DNA of 53,464 nucleotides from an uncultured Sphingomonadales bacterium (GCA_903858875.1 CAIOKP010000173.1:1-53464); one strand, 5' to 3'. Counted from the stretch's first letter, positions 11,208 to 20,144 are shown. Notes: generated by a model from the letters alone, not told the origin. Numbers and translations are program-made.

Positions 11208-12320
11208 CTATTCCTGCCACCAGATGCGCTCATCACCAATTTTGCGCCGGATCAGTTGCGTCAAGGCGATCAGGCCGAACAGCGGCGGCACCACGGTTTG
11301 CAGCGCAGTCGTCCAATCCTGGCGCCAAACGGGCAGCCCTTCGGCGACCTGATCGTACCACAGGTGCCGGACCAGCGGGTCGAGCATGTCGAACGACCCG
11401 GCCCGGCATTGCGGCGCCACACCCAGATATATCGCCAACGCGCCCGCGCCAACCACGCCAAAACCGCCGATCACCAACGCGGGCTTGCCGCGCGGTACCA
11501 CTGCCAAACCGCTCAACGCCAGCGCCGCCCAGACGAACATCGCCAGATGCACCGGCGCGATCGCATCGCAATGGTTGGCGACATCGCCAAAGCCCCGCGT
11601 CGCCGCAAAGCTGGCCAGCGACACCGCCGCCAGCCCTTGCGCGAAATGCACCAGCCACAGCCGCGTCTCGCCGCAACGCAGCCAGCGCCACGCGCCGATC
11701 GCGCCAAACACCGCCGTCAAAGGCAGGCCTTCGAGGCTGATCGACAGGCCAAGCGCCAGCGCCCCGCCCGATATCCAGCCGCCCGCCCGCGCATGGCGCG
11801 TCATCAAACCATTCATCGCCAATAGCGCCGCGGCGACTTGCCAGCCGTGGTGGTCGATCCGCATCGGGCGGATCTGCGTCATCACCGGCACGGACATCGC
11901 GCACATCAGGCAAGCCAGCACTGTCTGTTCGCGCCCCAGCCGTTCCCACGCCACCCGCGCAATCAGCACCAGCACCACCGCCAGCGTCAGCATCGGGACA
12001 ATCAACAAGGCCGCGATCTCGGCATTCCCGGCCCCCAACAACGGCCGCAACGCCAGGATCACCGCCGCAATCGGCACATCGACCAAGCGCGACCAATGCA
12101 TCGGCACCCCGCCATGCGCGGCATTGATGCGATGCTGGGTCATGTCAAACCAGCCCTGCCCCGCCAGCAGATCGCGCACCTGCACCAGCCGCAGCGTGTC
12201 ATCGGGATCGGGAAAGCGCAAAGCGGCAATCGCCGCCGCATTGGTCACAAACATCAACAGGGCAATGAGGCCAAAGGCCAACCCCACCCGCTTGAAAAAT
12301 TCCGCCCCCGATCCGGTCAT
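11208..12320 (-). CDS. GT-C-like integral membrane protein, N-terminal part ending at an amber codon
   Basis: 370 residues with many membrane helices. After the first helix comes FPDPDDTLRLVQVRDLLAGQ, an acidic motif in the first outer loop like the catalytic loop of GT-C glycosyltransferases (STT3/PMT/ArnT type), then HWSRLVDVPIAA. Such enzymes transfer sugars from polyprenyl-phosphate donors on the outer face of the inner membrane. ATG 12320 overlaps the stop of the preceding gtrA gene by four bases (ATGA), so it is translationally coupled to it, as third gene of the flavoprotein - GtrA - GT-C operon. It ends at TAG 11208-11210 in the middle of a membrane helix, and the same frame stays open for another 213 codons. 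The GT-C call is by motif and topology, not by a search. I cannot tell whether the truncated product is stable. Confidence 0.65.
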   Translation of the reverse strand: MTGSGAEFFKRVGLAFGLIALLMFVTNAAAIAALRFPDPDDTLRLVQVRDLLAGQGWFDMTQHRINAAHGGVPMHWSRLVDVPIAAVILALRPLLGAGNAEIAALLIVPMLTLAVVLVLIARVAWERLGREQTVLACLMCAMSVPVMTQIRPMRIDHHGWQVAAALLAMNGLMTRHARAGGWISGGALALGLSISLEGLPLTAVFGAIGAWRWLRCGETRLWLVHFAQGLAAVSLASFAATRGFGDVANHCDAIAPVHLAMFVWAALALSGLAVVPRGKPALVIGGFGVVGAGALAIYLGVAPQCRAGSFDMLDPLVRHLWYDQVAEGLPVWRQDWTTALQTVVPPLFGLIALTQLIRRKIGDERIWWQE

Positions 12321-12733
12321 GCCGCGATGGCCCCGGCAAACACCACACGATGGCGCAACACATAGGTCACGCCAAAACTCACCGCGACGGCGATCATTTT
12401 GGCGACACGGGGGTCAACCCCGGCATAGGCGCCGGCGCCCACAATCCCCGTGGTGATGGCAAGGCCCACCAAGGCAGACCCGACAAACATCGCCTGTTGC
12501 CGCAACCGTTCAGGGCCAGTCGCCGCGACATGGCCAACAAATACCGCATGGGCCGACAGCCACCAATGCACTGCCATTCCCACCGCATAGGCCAGGCCAG
12601 ACGCCAAAGCTGCGCCAACGCCCAGCTGCAACAGCGCCAGAAAGCTACCCATATCGGCGCCCAGCGCGATGACGCTAGCGCCCAGATAGCGCAGCACCGT
12701 CACCCGGATCAGCGTCGAGATCGCGCGCCGCAT
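12317..12733 (-). CDS. GtrA family membrane protein
   Basis: 138 residues from ATG 12733 with the four membrane helices of the GtrA (PF04138) family. These are around RYLGASVIALGADMGSF, ALASGLAYAVGMAVHWW, ALVGLAITTGIVGAG and MIAVAVSFGVTYVLRHRVVF. The closing motif, Val-Phe after basic residues, is typical. GtrA proteins are thought to flip undecaprenyl-phosphate-linked sugars across the inner membrane. The start was chosen at the Met just before the first helix; the open frame to 12877 runs into the flavoprotein gene. It starts four bases after that gene's stop and its own stop overlaps the GT-C start (ATGA), giving a tight three-gene operon. A second GtrA is encoded at 17286-17690. The family is secure; the specific lipid-linked sugar is unknown. 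Confidence 0.85.
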   Translation of the reverse strand: MRRAISTLIRVTVLRYLGASVIALGADMGSFLALLQLGVGAALASGLAYAVGMAVHWWLSAHAVFVGHVAATGPERLRQQAMFVGSALVGLAITTGIVGAGAYAGVDPRVAKMIAVAVSFGVTYVLRHRVVFAGAIAA

Positions 12734-12737
12734 CGCG

Positions 12738-14324
12738 TCAAGCCGCGCGGCGGTCGCTTGGCGACACACGTGCCGGCACTGCGCGGACAGAGGCGAGCGC
12801 CGCGGCCTGGTCGTCGGTTGGGCGAACGCATGGCGCGGTTTGTGCACCTTCATCGCCGGCCTCATGATATTCCGCATCCTCGTTCACGCACCAGATGTCG
12901 TAAACCCGCGCGCCTGCGATGATGTTTTCGACCGACAACATCGCGGTCATCATCGCGTGATCCTGATTATTATAACGGTGCATCCCGTTGCGCCCAACCA
13001 TGTGCAACGTCGGATAGGCTGCTTCCAATTCGCCGCGCATTGCCGCGACATTGGCGGCATAGGTCTCATCATAGACCGGATAGGCTTTTTCCTGCCGCAC
13101 CACTGCGCCGCCGATCACCTGTTCGGGGCGGACAAGCCCCAGGATCGCCATTTCCCGCGTCGCCAGCGCGACGAGGTCATTATCGGCCATCGACCACAGG
13201 CCATCGCCTTCGAAACAGAAATATTCGAGGCCGACACAAGCGACGCTGGCGTCGGGCACCATTTCGGGCGACCACGACCGGAAATTCTGGATGCGGCCGA
13301 CCTGCACCTTGGAATCGTGGATATAGATCCAATTGTCGGGGAACAGGTCCTCGCTTTGAATCTTTAACGCCACCGTCAGAAAATCGCGATAGCGCAGCTC
13401 CATCGCCTCGCCCAATGTCGCAGGCAATGGATGGATCCGCCCGGCCAGATCGCGCATCGGGGCGCTCGACACGACATGGCGCGCAGTGATCACCGTGTCG
13501 CCTGCCGCATGGCTGGCCGTCATCCGCCAGTTGCCAGCCCCATCCTGCGCCAATTGCTTCAACGCATGGCCCATCAGCACGTCGCCCTTGCCGGTGGCGA
13601 TGATCTTGTCGCGCGCGGCCTCCCACATCATGCCCGGCCCCTGGCGCGGATAGCGAAAGCTTTCGAGCAAGGTCTTGGTCGCCATGCCATCATTGGGCCG
13701 TTTGTTAAGGCCGAGGCTGCGCTTCAACCCATCGACCACCGCGCCCCATAGCGACAGGCCCTTGATCCGTTGCGCTGCCCAATCGGCGCTCATCTCGTCG
13801 CAGGGCATGCCCCAGACCTTCTCGGTATAGGTCTTGAAAAAGATCGAATAGAGTTTTTGCCCGAACTGGTTGATCGTCCAATCCTCAAAACTTTTGACGA
13901 TCGCGCGCGGAAACAGCTTGGCCTTGGCAAAGCTCGCCATACAGGTGGTCGACCGCCAGATCCCCAGATTGCGCAGCGCCTCAAACGCGCGCAGCGGGTA
14001 GGAATAGAATTTGCCCTCGTAATAGATGCGGCTCATCCGGGGGCGTTGAATGAAATCATCGGGCAGGATCTCGTTCCACAAGTCCACCACCGCCTGCGAT
14101 TTGGAAAAGAACCGGTGGCCGCCGATGTCAAAGCGATAGCCCTCGTGCTCGACCGTGCGGCTGATCCCGCCGACATAGCGCGTGTCCCGCTCGATGATCG
14201 CCACCGACAGGCCCGCCTTGGTCAACAGATACCCCGCCGTCAGCCCCGCCGGCCCCGCACCGATGATCGCCACATCCACCATATCGTCGCGCATTTCGTT
14301 CGGGCCTGCCCCAATATGTGCCAT
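12738..14324 (-). CDS. FAD-dependent oxidoreductase, UDP-galactopyranose mutase / protoporphyrinogen oxidase-like
   Basis: 528 residues. The N-terminal FAD Rossmann motif [17 protein letters not shown] is followed by an ERD segment that should hold the adenosine ribose. GGHRFFSKS is the motif shared by UDP-galactopyranose mutase-like and amine-oxidase-like flavoproteins in polysaccharide clusters. WGMPCDEM and a C-terminal FAD contact region [17 protein letters not shown] follow. The protein is longer than true Glf (~370-400 residues). Placed first in an operon with gtrA and a GT-C-like gene, it probably acts on a nucleotide- or lipid-linked sugar, but the substrate is not readable. ATG 14324 is preferred over ATG 14330 because TGGGGA lies six bases before it. 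A 52-residue tail past the FAD motif is low in complexity and rich in Ala, Pro and Arg. Confidence 0.82.
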   Translation of the reverse strand: MAHIGAGPNEMRDDMVDVAIIGAGPAGLTAGYLLTKAGLSVAIIERDTRYVGGISRTVEHEGYRFDIGGHRFFSKSQAVVDLWNEILPDDFIQRPRMSRIYYEGKFYSYPLRAFEALRNLGIWRSTTCMASFAKAKLFPRAIVKSFEDWTINQFGQKLYSIFFKTYTEKVWGMPCDEMSADWAAQRIKGLSLWGAVVDGLKRSLGLNKRPNDGMATKTLLESFRYPRQGPGMMWEAARDKIIATGKGDVLMGHALKQLAQDGAGNWRMTASHAAGDTVITARHVVSSAPMRDLAGRIHPLPATLGEAMELRYRDFLTVALKIQSEDLFPDNWIYIHDSKVQVGRIQNFRSWSPEMVPDASVACVGLEYFCFEGDGLWSMADNDLVALATREMAILGLVRPEQVIGGAVVRQEKAYPVYDETYAANVAAMRGELEAAYPTLHMVGRNGMHRYNNQDHAMMTAMLSVENIIAGARVYDIWCVNEDAEYHEAGDEGAQTAPCVRPTDDQAAALASVRAVPARVSPSDRRAA

Positions 14325-14485
14325 CGTCATTCCCCAATCGGCTGTCCTGCCAAGGGGTGAAGGAAAATGGCCAACAAACCGTTAACGACCTCGGTAATTA
14401 TGCGGATTTTGGGAAGGAAGCCTCGGCGCCACGGCGTGTGCGAGGCGCTGGCCATTTGCCGCCCCATGCGGCAGGGTTGGCCGCG

Positions 14486-16198
14486 ATGACGCACACCACA
14501 CCACCTATACATGACCTTGCCCCGGCGCCCCGACCGCGCGGGTTGGCCGGATGGGGGCTGATGCTGCTGATATTGTTTGCCGCCGCTACCACTGCGCAGC
14601 CTGAAATTGCGGCGGATTATCTGCGGTTGCAAGACCGTTGGCTGTTGCTGGCGCAAGCGGTGTCGTGGGTGCTGGTGCTGGCGGGGGCGATGATGTGGCG
14701 GCGGGCCGCGCCACTATCGCTGCCCCGCTGGGCGCCGATCGCCATCGCGGTGGGGCTGGCGGTGCTATGCTGGGCGGGGCACCGTTGGTTGCTGCTCGGC
14801 CACGCGCTGTCGCGTGATGAGCAGATGGCGGTGTTTGATGCGCGCATTTATGCCGCCGGGCGATTGGCTTGGCCGTTGCCGACGGCGTGGCGGGCGGATG
14901 CCGGGGCGTTGAATCTGTTGTTCATGCTGCCGATTGGGCGGCCGGTAGCGTGGGTGTCGGGCTATCTGCCGGGCAATGCGGTGTTGCAGGCAGGGTTCGG
15001 CACGCTGACCGGGCCGTTGTTGGTGGCGGTGGCGGTGCTGGCGCTGTGGGGCTGTGCGCGGCGGTTGTTCGTGACGGATCGCGAGGCCGCGGTGGTCGCG
15101 CTGATCCTGTTTGTGCTGTCGGGGCAGATGGTGATGGCCGGGATGACCGCCTTTGCCATGCCGGCGCATCTGGCGTTCAATCTGGTGTGGTTGTGGCTAT
15201 TCCTGCGCGATACGCGGCGGGCCGACGTGGCGGCGCTGGTGGTAGGTTTTGTGGCGACCGGGCTGCATCAACCCTTGTTCCACCCGATGTTTGTCGCGCC
15301 TTGGCTGGCGGTAGTGTTGTGGGACCGGCGCTGGGGGCGGCTGGCGCTGTTTTGCGGCGTGTATGGCGCGATTGGGCTGTTCTGGCTGTGGTGGCCGCAT
15401 GTCACGCTGTCGCTGGTCAAAGGGCCGGACAGTGTCTTTGTCGATGTCGGCAGCGATTACCTGTCGCGCTTGATCGATACGGTGACCCATAATGTGCAAA
15501 ACGGCCCGATCATGGCGGCCAACCTGTTGCGACTGGCCAATTGGAGCCATCTGGCGCTGTGGCCGCTGGTAGCGTTGGGTGCTTTGGTCGTGCGGCGGGA
15601 TCGACGGGCGGCGGCGCTGCTGGGCGGACTGGCGCTGACGGTCGGCGTGATGGCGATCCTATTGCCGTTTCAGGGGCACGGTTTTGGCTATCGCTATCTG
15701 CACGGATTGTTGGGCAATGCGGCGTTGCTGGGCGGGTTTGGCTGGGCGCGACTGGGCGCGGTTGCGCGGGATCGCTGGCGCGGCGGCTTTGTCGCCGCCA
15801 GCCTCGCCACCGCGCTGGTGCTGATGCCGCTACAGGCTTGGCTGACTCACCGGATCTACGCGCCCTTTGCCCATGTTAGCGCGCGGATCGACGCCAGCGG
15901 CGCGGATTACGTGATGATCGGGATGGATGATGCCCCGCTCAGCCTCGATCTGGTGATCAACCGGCCGGACCTGTCGAACCGCCCGATTCGGTTGTCGGCC
16001 AATGACATTGACAATATCGACCGGCTGGCAGCGCATATCTGCCGTGGGGGGGCAATGATCGCCCTGCCCGCCGACGGGCTTTATACCGAAATCGACCGCG
16101 CCTTTGGCACCGCCGCGATCGGCGCGGCCAGCCAGCGTATCGCCACCGACCGCGATGAATTCGAAGACGCCGGTTGCCGGGTGATGGTGTTAGGCTGA
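14486..16198 (+). CDS. GT-C-like polytopic membrane protein, putative lipid-linked sugar transferase
   Basis: 570 residues from ATG 14486 with about ten to twelve hydrophobic helices and a soluble C-terminal domain of ~130 residues. The first outer loop carries HALSRDEQMAVFDARIYAAG. The Asp-Glu in this place and the following Ala-x-Ile-(F/Y)-Ala-Ala-Gly are characteristic of GT-C membrane glycosyltransferases of the ArnT/PMT type. It lies between two minus-strand glycan operons, divergent from the flavoprotein operon (161-base gap) and convergent with the GT4 gene, overlapping its end by nine bases. It probably uses polyprenyl-phosphate sugars delivered by GT2 and GtrA. The upstream in-frame extension to 14318 lies in the divergent promoter region and is not believed. 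The call rests on topology and one motif. Confidence 0.7.
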   Translation: MTHTTPPIHDLAPAPRPRGLAGWGLMLLILFAAATTAQPEIAADYLRLQDRWLLLAQAVSWVLVLAGAMMWRRAAPLSLPRWAPIAIAVGLAVLCWAGHRWLLLGHALSRDEQMAVFDARIYAAGRLAWPLPTAWRADAGALNLLFMLPIGRPVAWVSGYLPGNAVLQAGFGTLTGPLLVAVAVLALWGCARRLFVTDREAAVVALILFVLSGQMVMAGMTAFAMPAHLAFNLVWLWLFLRDTRRADVAALVVGFVATGLHQPLFHPMFVAPWLAVVLWDRRWGRLALFCGVYGAIGLFWLWWPHVTLSLVKGPDSVFVDVGSDYLSRLIDTVTHNVQNGPIMAANLLRLANWSHLALWPLVALGALVVRRDRRAAALLGGLALTVGVMAILLPFQGHGFGYRYLHGLLGNAALLGGFGWARLGAVARDRWRGGFVAASLATALVLMPLQAWLTHRIYAPFAHVSARIDASGADYVMIGMDDAPLSLDLVINRPDLSNRPIRLSANDIDNIDRLAAHICRGGAMIALPADGLYTEIDRAFGTAAIGAASQRIATDRDEFEDAGCRVMVLG

Positions 16199-17281
16199 GG
16201 CCGCGTCCAGCACCGCGCGCGCCATCATCGTCCACGAATAGCGCGCCGCCGCCCATTGCGCCATGGCCGCTCGCTCCGGTCCGCTCGGCCCCGGTCCGGC
16301 CAGCACTGCCGCCACGGCGCGCGCCGCCGCTTGCGGGTCGCCAAGGTCGACCGGCACGCCGCGCAACCATCGCGTCGCCGCCGGGTCGGCCAGATCGGTC
16401 GGCTGGCCACAGATCACCGGCAGGCCGCAAGCCATCGCCTCCTGAATGACCAGCGGAAACCCCTCACCCACGCTGGGCAATACCAGCCATTGCGCCGAAC
16501 GATACAGCGCAGCCAATTGCGCCGGGCTTTGCGGCCCCAGGTCATGCACATTGGCAAGACCCCAGCCGACCGGGCGGATCGGCCCCGTCCCCGCCATCCA
16601 GATCGTCAAATCCGGCCGCATTTCCGCTAGCGCGCGCAGCACCGACAGCCCCTTTTTCTCGACATAGCGCCCGACGAACAACACCTGGTGTTTGCCGCCC
16701 GGCGCGCCCTCGGCCGCCGCGCCCACCGCATGAAACACGGTGCCATCGACGCCATTGAACACCAGCCGATAGGGCCGCCGCGCCGGATCGCCCAGCAATT
16801 GGGCGCGCACCGTGTCCGAAATAAACACCACCTCATCCGCCGCCGCCACCATCGGCCGCGTTACGCAAAGGTTCGCCAGCGCCATCACCCACCGCATCAC
16901 CGCCGAGGCAAAAGGGATCGCGGCGATATGCTGGATCAACACCGTCCGCCGCCGCCGCACCTTCGCCATGACCAGCGCGAGAATGCTGGTGACATAGAGC
17001 GCATCATGCAACACCACCGCATCCGCTGCGCCCACCGCGCGCCACAGGGCCAGCACCCCGCGCGGGCCGGGGATCGGCATTGGAAGACCGGTCAGCGCCT
17101 CGGTCGGGTTGATACAGGCCAGCGCCACCGACGGCACGTCATCGGGCGCGGCATCTGCCCCGCTGGCCGCCCACACCACTTCTGCCCCCGCGGCGCGCAT
17201 ATTGCGGCACAAATGCCCCGCTACCCGCTCGATCCCGCCGAGGTGGCTTTCGAAAAAATGGCTGATCATCAACACGCGCAT
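16190..17281 (-). CDS. Glycosyltransferase family 4 protein
   Basis: 363 residues in the GT-B fold of retaining GT4 enzymes. The N-terminus has the acceptor-side motif HFFESHLGGIERVAGHL. The middle has LFVGRYVEKKGL, the usual start of the donor-binding domain. The catalytic E-x7-E motif appears as EGFPLVIQEAMACGLPVI. It transfers a sugar from a nucleotide donor to a lipid-linked or polysaccharide acceptor on the cytoplasmic side. It is the last gene of the GT2 - methyltransferase - GtrA - GT4 operon and begins four bases after the gtrA stop. ATG 17281 was chosen because MRVLMISHFF is the standard beginning; the frame is open to 17314. Its stop overlaps the end of the convergent GT-C gene by nine bases, so there is no room for a terminator. 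Confidence 0.88.
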   Translation of the reverse strand: MRVLMISHFFESHLGGIERVAGHLCRNMRAAGAEVVWAASGADAAPDDVPSVALACINPTEALTGLPMPIPGPRGVLALWRAVGAADAVVLHDALYVTSILALVMAKVRRRRTVLIQHIAAIPFASAVMRWVMALANLCVTRPMVAAADEVVFISDTVRAQLLGDPARRPYRLVFNGVDGTVFHAVGAAAEGAPGGKHQVLFVGRYVEKKGLSVLRALAEMRPDLTIWMAGTGPIRPVGWGLANVHDLGPQSPAQLAALYRSAQWLVLPSVGEGFPLVIQEAMACGLPVICGQPTDLADPAATRWLRGVPVDLGDPQAAARAVAAVLAGPGPSGPERAAMAQWAAARYSWTMMARAVLDAASA

Positions 17282-17285
17282 CGCC

Positions 17286-17690
17286 CTAGCCCCGTGGCAC
17301 GGGACGCGAGGCAATCGCCCAGCGGCTGAGCAGGAAATTGGCGCCGGTCATCAGGCACGACGCCAAGGGTGCCGCCCACACCATCGGCAGCCCCGCCGGC
17401 CCGCGCAACGCCCATGTCACGCCCAGTGCCAGCGGCGTATTGGTGCTCATCGCCAGCGCATAACGGCCATAGCGGCGCAAGCTAAGCGCCTCGCGAAAGG
17501 TCAGGCGGCTGTGCAGGCCATAGCCGACCACGGACACCACCACGAAAGACAGCGCAAAGCCCAGCGCCGATACGCCAAGCGCGCTCAACCGCCCGTGCGC
17601 CGCCCAATCGACGCCAATCATCACCGCATTATGCAACGCAAGGCAGGTGCCCGCCACGAAACCATAGGCAAGGCCCGTGCGCCAGATCAC
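17286..17690 (-). CDS. GtrA family membrane protein
   Basis: 134 residues with four membrane segments, a small basic loop (HSRLTFREALSLRRYGRYA) after the second and a Ser-Arg-Trp near the end, matching GtrA-type polyprenyl-phosphate-sugar flippases. It is only distantly similar to the GtrA at 12317-12733. It starts with GTG at 17690, whose TGA overlap (GTGA) couples it to the stop of the methyltransferase gene. The GT4 gene follows after four bases. With the GT2 gene two positions upstream it forms the classical GtrB-GtrA pairing: GT2 loads the sugar on the carrier and GtrA moves it outward. The family call is secure on topology and context; the sugar is unknown. Confidence 0.8.
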   Translation of the reverse strand: MIWRTGLAYGFVAGTCLALHNAVMIGVDWAAHGRLSALGVSALGFALSFVVVSVVGYGLHSRLTFREALSLRRYGRYALAMSTNTPLALGVTWALRGPAGLPMVWAAPLASCLMTGANFLLSRWAIASRPVPRG

Positions 17691-18409
17691 AGCGCCGTGC
17701 GATCCACCACCCGCGCGCGGACGAGATAGACGCAGGCATTATCCTCGCGCATCTGGCGTGGCGTCACCGCATCCTCCACCACCGCGCGGGCATTCATCAC
17801 CACTGACAGGGCGGCGGCAATCGCCGGGCCAATCCACGCAATCCGCTTTAGCACAAAGGCAAAAGCGGTCAGCCGGATCATCGTCGTCGTCGCCAGCGGG
17901 CCACAGATCGGAAACAGCGCCTCGACCTGAAACCCCCGCGTTTCGAGGTCAAGCGCGAGGCCCGTGCGGGTCCAGCGGCGGTGATCCTCGGGATGGGGAT
18001 GGTAAAACCAGCTGCCATGGGTGGACAGCAACAGCGTGCCACCCGGCCGCAACAATCGGCGGATTTCGGCGCAATAGCTGTCGAGATCGGGAACATGTTC
18101 CAGCACCTGCGCCGACAGGACAGCGTCGGCCGCGCCATCGGACAACGGCACGCGGCCATCGGCGCCAATCGGCAATTTGCCCTTGGCCACCGCGTCGGCG
18201 TCAATATCGGCGGGGCGGTAATCCAGCCCCAGCCCGCGCATCATCCCGGCATAGGGCATGTCGCCACAGCCCAGATCCACGATCACGCCACCGGGACGAA
18301 CCTGCGCCGCAGCCTGTTCGCGCAACAACCGCGCGAGCGGCGCCAGTTGCAGCCAATCGGTATGCCACATCCGCGGCGCAACCCGGCGGCTATCGGTGGC
18401 AGGGATCAT
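17687..18409 (-). CDS. Class I SAM-dependent methyltransferase
   Basis: 240 residues. The SAM-binding motif I VIVDLGCGDMPYAGM lies near residue 42. The acidic end of strand 2 (ADIDADAV), motif II/post-II LSAQVLEHVPDLDSY and RLLRPGGTLLLSTHG follow in the usual order of the methyltransferase-11/23 families. The stretch STHGSWFYHPHPEDHRRWT is shared by small-molecule and sugar methyltransferases in polysaccharide clusters. The C-terminus contains a hydrophobic segment (AFVLKRIAWIGPAIAAALSVV), so it may sit on the membrane. ATG 18409 overlaps the GT2 stop (ATGA) and the stop overlaps the gtrA start (GTGA), so it is embedded in a coupled operon. It probably methylates a sugar or lipid intermediate; the acceptor is unknown. 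Confidence 0.82.
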   Translation of the reverse strand: MIPATDSRRVAPRMWHTDWLQLAPLARLLREQAAAQVRPGGVIVDLGCGDMPYAGMMRGLGLDYRPADIDADAVAKGKLPIGADGRVPLSDGAADAVLSAQVLEHVPDLDSYCAEIRRLLRPGGTLLLSTHGSWFYHPHPEDHRRWTRTGLALDLETRGFQVEALFPICGPLATTTMIRLTAFAFVLKRIAWIGPAIAAALSVVMNARAVVEDAVTPRQMREDNACVYLVRARVVDRTAL

Positions 18410-19644
18410 TGGCCGTCCTCCTCCGATGGCACAAAGGCCGCGTCATGCCCGGCGATAATTGCCAACAAAAACCCGCCCAGCGCCGTTTGCACGCCCACCG
18501 CACCCAGCGCCACCGCGCTCACCAGCGGCAATACCGACGGCAGCGGCAGGAACCCGCCAGCACGCCATTTCGCCGCGATCACCACCAGCGACACCGCCGA
18601 AAAGAGCATCATCCCCAGCCCCGCCACCAAGGCATGTTCCAGCGTCAGCACCGGCGACAACCGGTCGAACCACCCCCGCAACGTGCGATAGCCACAACGC
18701 ACGCCATAAAAATGCGTCGCCATCGCCATAATCGCCGCAAAATGCCCGACCGTCAGCATAAAACCGGCGACCACCGTCCACCCGGCGCCAATCACCGGCG
18801 CGCCGGTCAGCCAGCCCAGATCATACATCGCCGCCGCGCTCATCAGGCCTAGCGCGATCAGCATCGCCAGCACCGCCGGCACGCCAAACACCCATGTCGG
18901 CGACAGCATCAACAAATAGCGCAAGTGCCGCCACCCATCGCGCCACGGCCGCAAATGCGGTGCCCGGTCGCGCAGGTCTGGCGACAATGTTGCGGGCGCC
19001 TGTTCGATTTTCAGACCGCGCAGGCTCGCCTTGACGACCATCTCGCTGGCAAATTCCATGCCGGTGGAGGTCAGACCGCATTCGGTAAAGGCGCGCTTGG
19101 TAATGGCGCGGATGCCGCAATGCGCATCATCTATGCCGCTGCGGAAAAACAGGTTGAGCATGCCGGTCAGCAGCGGATTGCCGATGTAGCGGTTCTTCCA
19201 TGGCATGGCGCCCCGGGCAATCCCGCCGGCAAAGCGCGACCCCATGCACAGGTCTGCCCCATCGACCAACCGGCCGATCATCGCCACACCATCGGTGAAA
19301 TCATACGACCCGTCGGCGTCGCCCATCAACAGATAGCGCCCCCAGGCCCCCTCGCAACCGCCGATCAGCGCCGCGCCATAACCCCGCCGCGCCACCTGTA
19401 CGACTCGCGCGCCATGGGCCGTTGCATAGGCCTGACTGCCATCGGTCGATCCATTGTCGGCAATGATGATTTCGCCGGTCAGGCCATAGGCCGCACCCAC
19501 CTGGTCCAGCGCGGCGCGGGCATTGGCGATGCAATGCGGCAAGCTCTGAATCTCGTTCAGGCATGGCATGATGATCGACACATCAGGCGGGTTTTCGCCC
19601 GGTGTCGTGACGATGGGTGGTGCCTGAAATCCCTGTTCGTTCAC
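18406..19644 (-). CDS. Glycosyltransferase family 2 with C-terminal membrane helices (GtrB/DPM-like)
   Basis: 412 residues from GTG 19644. The GT-A domain shows VSIIMPCLNEIQSL (nucleotide-sugar site), EIIIADNGSTDGS, the metal-binding DADGSYDF and the acceptor-side GSRFAGGIARGAMPWKNRY. This is the pattern of polyprenyl-phosphate mannose/glucose synthases. The last ~150 residues contain four hydrophobic helices that anchor it. It should load a sugar from UDP or GDP onto undecaprenyl phosphate. It is the first gene of the operon continuing into methyltransferase, GtrA and GT4. The frame is open to 19743, but that extension reads through the tRNA-Leu gene, so it is discarded; the GTG at 19644 is the first sensible start and has no strong Shine-Dalgarno. 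The donor sugar is not predictable. Confidence 0.87.
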   Translation of the reverse strand: MNEQGFQAPPIVTTPGENPPDVSIIMPCLNEIQSLPHCIANARAALDQVGAAYGLTGEIIIADNGSTDGSQAYATAHGARVVQVARRGYGAALIGGCEGAWGRYLLMGDADGSYDFTDGVAMIGRLVDGADLCMGSRFAGGIARGAMPWKNRYIGNPLLTGMLNLFFRSGIDDAHCGIRAITKRAFTECGLTSTGMEFASEMVVKASLRGLKIEQAPATLSPDLRDRAPHLRPWRDGWRHLRYLLMLSPTWVFGVPAVLAMLIALGLMSAAAMYDLGWLTGAPVIGAGWTVVAGFMLTVGHFAAIMAMATHFYGVRCGYRTLRGWFDRLSPVLTLEHALVAGLGMMLFSAVSLVVIAAKWRAGGFLPLPSVLPLVSAVALGAVGVQTALGGFLLAIIAGHDAAFVPSEEDGQ

Positions 19645-19701
19645 ATGCGCGCCCCGGAATATCCGCCTGTGTGACCCGATCGGGCAGGAGGGATCAAGCG
19701 C

Positions 19702-19785
19702 TGGTACGGACGGCGGGACTCGAACCCGCACGAGCAAGCTCAAGGGATTTTAAGTCCCTCGTGTCTACCATTCCACCACGTCCGC
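19702..19785 (-). tRNA. tRNA-Leu (anticodon TAA)
   Basis: 84 bases including an encoded CCA. The minus strand gives the acceptor strand GCGGACG, a D arm, and anticodon stem AGGGA/TCCCT with loop CTTAAAA, hence anticodon TAA (reads UUA/UUG). A long class II variable arm and TTCGAGTCC in the T arm follow. The first acceptor pair is G1-U72, a wobble; the other six are Watson-Crick. It lies 57 bases upstream of the GT2 start on the same strand. Confidence 0.95.
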
Positions 19786-19865
19786 ATCAGCGCGAAGCGA
19801 TGTCTCTGACAGATCGCCGAAAAAACGGCAAGCAGGCGAACGCCGATAATACAGACGTCCGTCGT

Positions 19866-20144
19866 TTAGACGTTGAGGCGCGCGCGCATCTCTTTGCCCG
19901 GCTTGAAGAAAGGCACGCGCTTGCCCGGCACATCGACCGCATCGCCCGTACGCGGATTGCGCCCCTTGCGCGGATCGCGGTCGCGAGTCGAAAACGCGCC
20001 AAAGCCACGCAATTCCACACGACCACCTTCGGCCAAGCGTTGGGCGATTTCATCGAAAAACACGTCAACGATGCGTTCCACATCATCGGCTCGTAATTCG
20101 GGGTTAGCCTTGGCTAGCGCCTGCAGCAATTCAGATCTGATCAT
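19866..20144 (-). CDS. ihfB: Integration host factor beta subunit
   Basis: 92 residues, the standard IHF/HU length. The start [15 protein letters not shown] and the body [19 protein letters not shown] are typical of IHF-beta rather than [13 protein letters not shown] and the DNA-intercalating arm [12 protein letters not shown], ending [15 protein letters not shown], support the same call. With IHF-alpha (not in this window) it forms the heterodimer that bends DNA sharply at specific sites and takes part in recombination, replication and sigma-54 promoter control. AAGG (about 20158) precedes ATG 20144. A good sigma-70-like promoter lies ~85 bases upstream. It stands alone, followed by tRNA-Leu after 80 bases. 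Confidence 0.93.
   Translation of the reverse strand: MIRSELLQALAKANPELRADDVERIVDVFFDEIAQRLAEGGRVELRGFGAFSTRDRDPRKGRNPRTGDAVDVPGKRVPFFKPGKEMRARLNV

Noticed and set aside
11386..12456. A 356-codon plus-strand open frame
   Set aside because: Antisense of the GT-C-like and gtrA genes; low-complexity product with very high Arg, Pro, Thr and Ala.
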